The notes under the pieces are model-generated. The model worked only from the letters and a program-made list of their open reading frames with translations. It ran no database searches and was not told the origin of the DNA. Positions 15,331-21,175 of a stretch of DNA of 21,175 nt are shown here, piece by piece; the stretch's first letter is position 1, and every line of letters begins with the position of its first letter. The position numbers were made by a program, and so were the translations under genes. The DNA comes from Saccharofermentans sp. (GTDB lineage: Bacteria > Bacillota_A > Clostridia > Saccharofermentanales > Saccharofermentanaceae): positions 1 to 21,175 of the forward strand of contig JAILHX010000069.1 in assembly GCA_024695565.1 (NCBI GenBank), read 5' to 3'.

Positions 15331-16308
15331 TTACTTGCCGTTCTTGCCGTCGTCAACGCAGGACTTGCCCATCATGGCAGCGCCTACGATGCCGGCATCG
15401 TTGCCCATCTGAGCGAGCTCAATGCGTGTCTTGGCAACGCCGGGTCCGAAGTAAGGACGTGACATGGTCTTCTCACGCATGGGGATGAGGAGCGGATCGC
15501 CTTCGTTGCATACACCGCCGCCTACAACGAGTACCTCAGGCATGAATGCGTTGATGGCATTTGCGAGACCGTCAGCAAGATAAGATGTGTAGCTGTCAAC
15601 GACATCTGCGGCAACCTTGTCGCCTTCGCGCATAGCGACGAAAGCGATCTGGGCATTCCACTCGCCGAAGTCTTCCTTGACCTTGTTAAGAAGAGAATCG
15701 GGATTTGCCTCGGCTGCTTCTCTGGTCATTCTTGAGAGAGCCGTAGCTGATGCATACTGCTCAAAGCAGCCCTTGCGGCCGCATCCGCACTGAACGCCGC
15801 CGGATACGAGAACGGTGTGACCGAACTCGGAACCTGCCTGGTTGAATCCTGAGAAGATCCTGCCGTTAACGATAACGCCTGCGCCGACACCTGTGCCGAG
15901 TGTGATGGTAACGGAGTCCTTTGCGCCCTTAGCTGCGCCTGCAACTGCTTCGGCCATGGCTGCACAGTTGGCGTCGTTGTCGATATAAACGGGGAGGTCG
16001 ACGACTTCCCTGATGAGCTTTCTCATAGGTGCCTTGTTGAACGGAAGGTTGCTCGAATATACGAGAAGTCCTTCGTCATTATCGGGAGTTCCGGGAGAAC
16101 CGATACCGATGCACTCGATATCCTTGACCTCAAGACCTGCATCCTTGATGGCATCTGCTGCGAGCTGACCCATGTCGTGGATGATCTCTTCCATTGATCT
16201 GTCAGCGTTTGTCTTGATAGAGAGCTTGTTGAGAAGCTTGCCTTCTCCGTCAACTATACCGGCCTTGATATTTGTACCGCCTAAGTCGATTCCGCAATAA
16301 TAACTCAT
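15331..16308 (-). CDS. ROK-family glucokinase
   Basis: The 325-residue protein phosphorylates a hexose, most likely glucose, with ATP. Motifs present are the phosphate-1 loop GIDLGGTNIKAGIVD near the start, DNDANCAA with the presumed catalytic Asp112, the glycine-rich TLGTGVGAGV, and the ROK zinc signature. The zinc signature has E161/H164 and the CGCGRKGC box with Cys174, Cys176 and Cys181. There is no N-terminal helix-turn-helix, so it is a kinase, not a ROK repressor. Similarity to Bacillus GlcK supports glucokinase, though N-acetylmannosamine or fructose kinase activity cannot be excluded. It sits between ecfT and truA and has its own candidate promoter. The ribosome binding site before the ATG is weak. 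Confidence 0.92.
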   Translation of the reverse strand: MSYYCGIDLGGTNIKAGIVDGEGKLLNKLSIKTNADRSMEEIIHDMGQLAADAIKDAGLEVKDIECIGIGSPGTPDNDEGLLVYSSNLPFNKAPMRKLIREVVDLPVYIDNDANCAAMAEAVAGAAKGAKDSVTITLGTGVGAGVIVNGRIFSGFNQAGSEFGHTVLVSGGVQCGCGRKGCFEQYASATALSRMTREAAEANPDSLLNKVKEDFGEWNAQIAFVAMREGDKVAADVVDSYTSYLADGLANAINAFMPEVLVVGGGVCNEGDPLLIPMREKTMSRPYFGPGVAKTRIELAQMGNDAGIVGAAMMGKSCVDDGKNGK

Positions 16309-16347
16309 TGAAAATAATCCAACCTTTCGCTAATTAGTAGCACTAGA

Positions 16348-16376
16348 ATTCTATCACAGCGCTTATCTTATCTCAA
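16348..16376 (-). promoter_or_regulatory. Candidate strong sigma-A promoter for the glucokinase gene
   Basis: On the minus strand TTGAGA (16371-16376) and TAGAAT (16348-16353) are 17 bases apart, and TG sits one base before the -10 box (extended -10). The -35 box is inside the last codons of ecfT. A start near 16341 gives a leader of about 33 bases. The -10 box is part of the palindrome TAGAATTCTA. Confidence 0.6.
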
Positions 16377-17177
16377 AGCAAAATCTATAAGAACAACAAG
16401 CACTGCAAGCAGTGTGAACATGATTCCCGTGAGAATGTCCCGAAGCTTCAGTTTCAGGGGATTGAGCTTGGTCCGGCCCTTGCCGCCTTTGTAACATCTG
16501 GCGTCCATCGCGACCGCGAGTTCGTCTGCTCTTCTGAAGCTCGATACGAACAAAGGAATGAGGACCGTGATGTAACCCTTTACCTTGTTGATAAAGCTGC
16601 CCGTATCGTAATCTGCGCCTCTGGACTGCTGGGCCTTCATGATCTTGTCTGTCTCAAGTGCGAGTGTAGGGATGAACCTCAATGCGATGGACATCATCAT
16701 GGCCATCTCGTGGACCGGAACTTTGATAAGCTCCAGTGGTTTAAAAAGGCTCTCCAGCGCATCGCTCATCTTGAGCGGAGTAGTCGTGAGTGTCAGTAAG
16801 ATGCTCGTTGATATGATGAGCATTATAAGTCTGATAGACATGATCGCGGCGCGGCTGATGCCGTACGAAGTTATCGTGATTATCTTCCAGGAGAATAAGA
16901 CGTCTCCGTCCCTGATGGTAAATATGTTGATCACGAAAATGAACAGCGCCAGCGGCAGCATCGGCTTTACCGTTGACCAGAGGATCGAGGGCGTAATCTT
17001 GCCCAGTATCAGCTGCAGGATGATCACTCCCGTAAGAACGCCGATCGTTACGGGTTCTTTGATCATGAAGATCGCGACAAGATAGATCGCGTAGAGGACC
17101 GTTTTTACTCTCGGGTCCGTCTCGTGCAGGAATGAATGAGCAGGATAGTATCTGCCGAGGCTGATCTTACTTAACAC
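16368..17177 (-). CDS. ecfT: ECF transporter transmembrane protein EcfT
   Basis: EcfT couples the two ATPases to interchangeable vitamin-binding S components in group II ECF importers. The protein has about five or six hydrophobic helices and the two cytoplasmic coupling motifs of the family, SRG (residues 185-187 in QQSRGAD) and ARC (226-228 in AMDARCY). An upstream GTG at 17186 also opens the frame. The GTG at 17177 gives MLSKISLGRYYP, matching the usual EcfT N-terminus, and has GGTGG 5 bases upstream, so it is preferred (269 residues). The gene overlaps the end of the ATPase gene by 11 bases, implying coupled translation. No S component is in the window. Confidence 0.93.
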   Translation of the reverse strand: MLSKISLGRYYPAHSFLHETDPRVKTVLYAIYLVAIFMIKEPVTIGVLTGVIILQLILGKITPSILWSTVKPMLPLALFIFVINIFTIRDGDVLFSWKIITITSYGISRAAIMSIRLIMLIISTSILLTLTTTPLKMSDALESLFKPLELIKVPVHEMAMMMSIALRFIPTLALETDKIMKAQQSRGADYDTGSFINKVKGYITVLIPLFVSSFRRADELAVAMDARCYKGGKGRTKLNPLKLKLRDILTGIMFTLLAVLVVLIDFALR

Positions 17178-18975
17178 CGGCGCCACCTGCCTTGCTTATG
17201 GTCTCGACTACTGCCGCTGCTTCCATCTCAGGATCGAAGAATCTCTTTTTGAATTCGATTCCGGGATATACCTTCTTAAGTTCTGTCTTAAGAACGCTCG
17301 AAAACCTCGTGATCCTGGGTCTCTGGATCCCTAATTCTTCTGAACGTTTGCGGAGGAATAACTCTGAAGGTTTTCCGAGAGCTCTTATCTTTCCGCCGTC
17401 GATAATGCAGATGCGGTCGCAGTTTACAGCAGCTTCATCCATATTGTGTGATACGAGGATGATCGTGGTGCCGCTCTCCCTTAAGCTCTTGATGATGCCG
17501 AACATCTCCTGCCTGCCCTTCGGGTCAAGACCTGATGCGGGTTCATCGAGAACGAGGATCTTCGGATTCATAACAAGAATCCCTGCCATGGCAGCACGTC
17601 TCTTCTGACCGCCTGATAATTCAAAGGGACTGGAGTTAAGTTCTCTCTCGGTAAGGCCCACTTTGGAAGCCGCTTCCATGACAAGAGCTTTCATGTCTTC
17701 CTTGGGGACATTCATTTTATTAAGGCCGTAGCAGATATCTTTATAGACCGTTTCTTCGAACAGCTGATATTCCGGATACTGGAAAACAAGACCGACATTC
17801 TGTCTGATCTTCATGGTGTCTTTCTTGTTCCTGCAGGAAAGATCGCCTTCTTCCGTATGAATGACAACGTCACCTTCATGAGGTCTGAAGATGGCATTCA
17901 TGTGGGAGATGAGCGTCGTCTTGCCGCATCCGCTCTCACCTACGATGCCCAATACCTCACCCTTCCTGATATCAAGGTTGATGTTATCTATCGCCTTAAC
18001 GTCGCTGCCGTCATAGGTATAGGTCAGGTTCTTAACGGACATTATTATCTCTTGTTCTTTTATCTCCGGCTTTGCTTCCGTCTTAAATTCCGGAGTCTTA
18101 ATGCCGGGCTTTGAGAGCATGCTGACAAGTCTTCTGATCAAAGCCTCGTCAGAGGTGAGATCTTCTTTCCCGAGCTTATTTCCCGTAAGTCTTGCGATCT
18201 CAAAAGCATAGTTAAACTTTACGGGTCTCTTAAGTCCGTAATTCCATAGGTCTTCTCTTAAGAATATCTCTTCGGGTCTGCCCTCGATGACGGCCTTGCC
18301 CTTGTTGACGATGACGATCTTGTCGCATCTTAATGCTTCGGTCATGTCGTGCGTGATGGTGATTAGTGTTAAGCCCTTCTCCTCGCGCATCTTCTCGACC
18401 AGGGTCAGAAAGTCGTCTCTGCTCGACGGATCGAGCATCGCTGTTGCCTCGTCTAAGATCAGGATATCAGGGCGCATAGCAAGAGCTCCTGCAATCGCAA
18501 GCTTCTGCTTCTGACCGCCCGAGAGAGCCGTTGTCTCCCTGTGTCTAAATTCATAAAGACCGACATCTTTTAATGCCTGGTCAACTCTTTCTCTTAATTC
18601 GGGATTGGGGACACCCAGGTTCTCGGGGCCGAAAGCCACGTCTTCTTCGACCATTGTTCCGACTATCTGGTTGTCAGGATTCTGGAAAACGCAGCAACAG
18701 TGAGATCTGATATCCCAGAACAGATCGTCGTCTGAAGCATCCTTGCCGAAGATAACGACTTTGCCTTTGTCGGGAACTTCCAATATGTCTATGATCTTGG
18801 CAAGCGTTGACTTGCCTGAGCCGTTGCTGCCTAAGATGGCGGTATAAGAACCCTTCTCAATAGAGACAGAAATGCCGTCAAGCGCCAGTCTTGGCGCCTT
18901 ACCTTCAGTTTCTTCTGCGATATCGTACGAGAAACTTACATCTGTAACTTCGATCCTGTTAAGGTCTCCGGGCAA
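17167..18975 (-). CDS. ecfA: Fused ECF transporter ATPase, EcfA1-EcfA2
   Basis: One 602-residue frame contains two complete ABC ATPase domains that are normally separate proteins. Domain 1 (about 1-280) has Walker A GSNGSGKST (49-57), signature LSGGQ (151-155), Walker B ending D175-E176, and switch His209. Domain 2 (about 312-602) has GESGCGKTT (346-354), LSGGQ (453-457) and D477-E478. Both look catalytically intact. The order matches the usual ecfA1-ecfA2 order, so this is most simply a gene fusion. A charged linker of about 30 residues joins them, and an in-frame ATG (residue 312, 18040-18042) marks the old boundary. Translation starts at TTG with GAGGGG 9 bases upstream. The complex would power vitamin uptake with EcfT. 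Confidence 0.95.
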   Translation of the reverse strand: MPGDLNRIEVTDVSFSYDIAEETEGKAPRLALDGISVSIEKGSYTAILGSNGSGKSTLAKIIDILEVPDKGKVVIFGKDASDDDLFWDIRSHCCCVFQNPDNQIVGTMVEEDVAFGPENLGVPNPELRERVDQALKDVGLYEFRHRETTALSGGQKQKLAIAGALAMRPDILILDEATAMLDPSSRDDFLTLVEKMREEKGLTLITITHDMTEALRCDKIVIVNKGKAVIEGRPEEIFLREDLWNYGLKRPVKFNYAFEIARLTGNKLGKEDLTSDEALIRRLVSMLSKPGIKTPEFKTEAKPEIKEQEIIMSVKNLTYTYDGSDVKAIDNINLDIRKGEVLGIVGESGCGKTTLISHMNAIFRPHEGDVVIHTEEGDLSCRNKKDTMKIRQNVGLVFQYPEYQLFEETVYKDICYGLNKMNVPKEDMKALVMEAASKVGLTERELNSSPFELSGGQKRRAAMAGILVMNPKILVLDEPASGLDPKGRQEMFGIIKSLRESGTTIILVSHNMDEAAVNCDRICIIDGGKIRALGKPSELFLRKRSEELGIQRPRITRFSSVLKTELKKVYPGIEFKKRFFDPEMEAAAVVETISKAGGAGVK

Positions 18976-19008
18976 ATCCTTATACCCCTCATCAATATTG
19001 GTAGAAAC

Positions 19009-19037
19009 ATTTTAAAGAGAACGGGGAAAGATGTAAA
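19009..19037 (-). promoter_or_regulatory. Candidate ecfA promoter nested in the post-rplQ terminator
   Basis: On the minus strand TTTACA (19032-19037) and TAAAAT (19009-19014) are separated by 17 bases, each matching consensus at five of six positions. The -35 box sits in the loop of the terminator hairpin and the spacer covers one stem arm. Predicted start is near 19002, about 27 bases before the TTG. Confidence 0.5.
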
Positions 19038-19048
19038 CCTTTCCCCGT
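19021..19048 (-). terminator. Terminator of the ribosomal protein operon after rplQ
   Basis: A perfect 10-bp stem ACGGGGAAAG/CTTTCCCCGT (19021-19030 with 19039-19048) closes an 8-base loop, 42 bases after the rplQ stop. The minus-strand sequence after it (TCTCTTTAAAA) is only moderately T-rich, so some read-through into ecfA is likely. Confidence 0.65.
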
Positions 19049-19082
19049 AACTGATTAACAATTCAATTTATTGTCTTTGTTT

Positions 19083-19096
19083 GTGTAATATTACAC
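19083..19096. repeat. Perfect 14-bp palindrome spanning the rplQ stop codon
   Basis: GTGTAATATTACAC reads the same on both strands and includes the TAA stop of rplQ (19091-19093). With one G-T mismatch the symmetry extends to 22 bases (19079-19100). It has no loop, so it resembles a protein-binding site more than an RNA hairpin, but chance cannot be excluded. Confidence 0.5.
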
Positions 19097-19612
19097 GAAC
19101 TCCAGGATAGCCATCTCTGCGCCGTCACCACGTCTTGCGCCCAAACGGATGATTCTTGTGTAACCACCGTTTCTGCCTGCATATCTGGGTGCGATCTCAT
19201 CGAAAACCATATTAACGGGATTTACGATGTTGCCCTCTGCATCGTGGCTCTTGTTGACCCACTTGATCATGGCTTTTCTTGCAGCGAGACGTGAAGGAGC
19301 ATCAACCTGAACTGTCTTTGTCTTAACTTCACGGTCAACTACTTCGTACTTAGCGCCGTTCTTAGCTGTCTTTGTCTTCAAGACCTTCTTGCCCTTACCG
19401 TCGAGCTTTGCAGAAGATACTGTGATCTCCTTTGTTGTGTAGTTCTCCTGCTCCTTAACTGCGGAAGCAACGAGCTTCTCTACGATTGCGCTGATGTCCT
19501 TAGCGCGGGCAACGGTTGTCTCGATCTTACCGTTTATAATCAATGCTGTGACCTGATTCTTCAGAATAGCAGCGCGCTGATCTGAAGCACGGCCGAATTT
19601 TCTGTTAGGCAT
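19091..19612 (-). CDS. rplQ: Ribosomal protein L17 with an internal insertion
   Basis: This is the large-subunit protein near the exit tunnel. The start ([20 protein letters not shown]) and the end ([15 protein letters not shown]...[12 protein letters not shown]) are clearly L17. The protein has 173 residues, against roughly 120 in Bacillus. The excess is an insertion at about 57-105 that is Lys/Thr-rich and follows the first long helix. The frame is intact and codon use looks like its neighbours, so this is a real variant and not an error. The ATG has AGGAGG 11 bases upstream, and the gene starts 29 bases after rpoA in the same operon. Confidence 0.97.
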   Translation of the reverse strand: MPNRKFGRASDQRAAILKNQVTALIINGKIETTVARAKDISAIVEKLVASAVKEQENYTTKEITVSSAKLDGKGKKVLKTKTAKNGAKYEVVDREVKTKTVQVDAPSRLAARKAMIKWVNKSHDAEGNIVNPVNMVFDEIAPRYAGRNGGYTRIIRLGARRGDGAEMAILEFV

Positions 19613-19641
19613 TTCTAATATATCCTCCTGCTAATATAAGC

Positions 19642-20592
19642 TTAATCTTCAAGTTCTCTCAAGGACAAACCCATGTCATCAAGCTTCTCGATGATCTCTT
19701 CGAGGGACTTCTTACCAAGGTTTCTGACCTTGATCATCTCGTCCATTGAACGAGCTACGAGATCACCAACTGTGTTGATCTGTGCTCTCTTGAGACAGTT
19801 GTATGTACGTACTGAGAAATCCAAATCTTCGATAACACCGGAAAGCTTTGAATCGTGCTCGCCGCTCTCTTCGATGTTCTTGAAGCTCGGTGCTGAATCT
19901 GTATCAGCAAGAGCTGTGAAGAATTTGAGGTGCTCGATCAAGCAATTTGCTGCTGAAGAGAGGGCCTCATCAACATCAATTGTTCCGTCGGTCCAAACCT
20001 CGAGTGTAAGGCTGTCGTAGTCTGTACGAGCGCCTACACGGGTGTTCTCAACCTTATAGTTAGCCTTCTTTACAGGTGTGAAGATGGAATCGATCGGGAT
20101 TACACCGATAACCTGCTTAGCGGGCTTGTTCTGTTCTGCTGTGTTGTATCCTCTGCCCTTGCTGAGAGTGAATTCCATGAATACGTCATCAGAACCGTTG
20201 AGGTGAGCGATAACGTGCTCAGGGTTCATGATCTCAACTTCAGGTCCGTGAACGATGTCACCAGCTGTGAGCTCGCCGGTTCTGCCCTTAGCGACGCTGA
20301 TGCTTACGATATTAGACTCGTTGTGAAGCTTTGCACGGATACCCTTGATATTAAGGATGATCTCGGTCATATCCTCAATAATACCCGGAACAGTGGAGAA
20401 CTCATGCTTGATCTTTTCGATCTTGATAGATGTTACTGCCGCGCCGGAAAGCGAAGACAAAAGCACTCTGCGGAGAGAATTTCCGAGTGTTGTGCCGAAT
20501 CCGCGCTCGAGCGGGGCGATGGTATATTTGCCGTATGACTTATCCTCGTTGGTCTCAACGCACTTAACTGTCGGCTGGCTGATTTCCATCAT
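19642..20592 (-). CDS. rpoA: DNA-directed RNA polymerase subunit alpha
   Basis: The alpha subunit nucleates RNA polymerase assembly and contacts activators and UP elements. The 316-residue protein has the N-terminal dimerisation domain (ERGFGTTLGNSLRRVLLSSL near residues 29-48, the assembly motif) up to about 230. An acidic linker follows, then the C-terminal helix-hairpin-helix domain (about 250-312), with the DNA-contacting Arg in FSVRTYNCLK and NLGKKSLEEI. Two successive ATGs open the frame; AGGAGG is 7 bases before the first, which is used here. It follows rpsD by 45 bases and precedes rplQ, the standard alpha-operon order. Confidence 0.98.
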   Translation of the reverse strand: MMEISQPTVKCVETNEDKSYGKYTIAPLERGFGTTLGNSLRRVLLSSLSGAAVTSIKIEKIKHEFSTVPGIIEDMTEIILNIKGIRAKLHNESNIVSISVAKGRTGELTAGDIVHGPEVEIMNPEHVIAHLNGSDDVFMEFTLSKGRGYNTAEQNKPAKQVIGVIPIDSIFTPVKKANYKVENTRVGARTDYDSLTLEVWTDGTIDVDEALSSAANCLIEHLKFFTALADTDSAPSFKNIEESGEHDSKLSGVIEDLDFSVRTYNCLKRAQINTVGDLVARSMDEMIKVRNLGKKSLEEIIEKLDDMGLSLRELED

Positions 20593-20637
20593 GTTTAATC
20601 CTCCTGAGAATAATTCTAATCTTGTTATCCGGTGTTA

Positions 20638-21175
20638 TTACTTGGAATACAACTCGACGATAGCAACTTCGTTTACAGGTACTTCGATCTGATCTCTTGT
20701 AGGTACTGCAAGGATCTTGCCGCTAAGCTTATCGATGTCAGACTCTACCCAAGAAGGATTAGCTCTGTTGCCTGTTACTTCAACGATGTCCTTGAATCTC
20801 TGGGAAGACTTAGCCTTCTCCTTGATCTCGATTACATCGCCAACCTTAACCGCATAAGAAGGGATGTTAACGATCTTGCCGTTAACCTTAACTTCTCTGT
20901 GGCTTACGATCTGTCTGGCCTCATCTCTTGTACGGGCGAGACGCATTCTGAATAAAACGTTATCAAGTCTTGTCTCAAGAAGGATCATAAGGTTCTCACC
21001 GGTTGTACCGTACTTGAGCTTCTGTGCCTTCTCAAAATAGTTTCTGAAGGGCTTCTCAAGAACGCCGTAAATGAACTTAGCCTTCTGCTTTTCCTTAAGC
21101 TGCATTCCGTACTCGCTCATCTTACGAGGTCTGGAAGCACCGTGCTTTTTGGATTCTTTCTTCTCTACTCCCAAG
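20638..21175 (-). CDS. rpsD: Ribosomal protein S4 (5' end beyond the window)
   Basis: S4 binds 16S rRNA early in 30S assembly and often represses its own operon. The visible 178 residues include KMSEYGMQLKEKQKAKFIYG and the S4 RNA-binding domain (ETRLDNVLFRMRLARTRDEARQIVSHREVKVNG), then the usual C-terminal region. The frame is open to the window edge. The TTG at 21174 is most likely an internal Leu codon, because about 20-25 N-terminal residues of S4 are still missing. The visible N-terminal part (LGVEKKESKKHGASR) lacks the late cysteines of the zinc-binding form, which suggests the zinc-free type, but the missing part would be needed to be sure. Confidence 0.96.
   Translation of the reverse strand, partial: LGVEKKESKKHGASRPRKMSEYGMQLKEKQKAKFIYGVLEKPFRNYFEKAQKLKYGTTGENLMILLETRLDNVLFRMRLARTRDEARQIVSHREVKVNGKIVNIPSYAVKVGDVIEIKEKAKSSQRFKDIVEVTGNRANPSWVESDIDKLSGKILAVPTRDQIEVPVNEVAIVELYSK

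Noticed and set aside
21172..21174. TTG as the start codon of rpsD
   Set aside because: The frame is open to the window edge and S4 would lack its N-terminal 20-25 residues; the TTG is more likely an internal codon.

Overview
The window looks like a chromosomal housekeeping segment from a Clostridia-type member of the Bacillota. Four things point there: the order rpsD-rpoA-rplQ followed by ECF-transporter genes and truA, strong AGGAGG-type ribosome binding sites, TTG/GTG starts, and close similarity of the phosphosugar mutase to the Bacillus PgcA type. The organism cannot be named from this sequence. I see no insertion sequences, phage genes, CRISPR arrays, tRNAs or rRNAs.

Right half (about 11,000-21,175, all on the minus strand). 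Transcription runs right to left through S4 (cut by the window edge), RNA polymerase alpha and L17, and meets a hairpin terminator. It resumes with a single-ORF fusion of the two ECF ATPases (EcfA1-EcfA2) and EcfT. A ROK-family glucokinase with what looks like its own promoter sits between ecfT and truA. After truA, a new promoter appears to drive nfeD, an SPFH/stomatin gene, pncB (NAD salvage), a cyclophilin and probably a polytopic membrane protein.

Left half (about 1-11,000). This part resembles a cell-envelope sugar module. A CsbB/GtrB-type polyprenyl-phosphate glycosyltransferase (plus strand) is divergent from a YfhO-type polytopic protein. The yfhO gene is followed 29 bp later by an alpha-phosphoglucomutase. 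A second large membrane protein with GT-C-like features (9331-10968) converges on the glycosyltransferase. By analogy with known CsbB/YfhO systems, Pgm could supply glucose-1-phosphate for nucleotide sugars, the GT2 enzyme would load a lipid carrier, and the GT-C proteins would move the sugar to an external acceptor. No flippase is in the window. Next come a Cof-type HAD phosphatase, overlapping the mutase gene tail-to-tail, and a membrane-anchored VanW/G5 surface protein with a Pro-Thr-Asp repeat tail.

The only gene-free stretch over 300 bases is 9002-9330. It is packed with CGGGC/GCCCG inverted repeats, two terminators and a 45-base direct repeat. The most notable points are the fused EcfA, a promoter nested in the post-rplQ terminator, an L17 with a roughly 50-residue insertion, the candidate glycosylation cluster, and this repeat-rich intergenic region.
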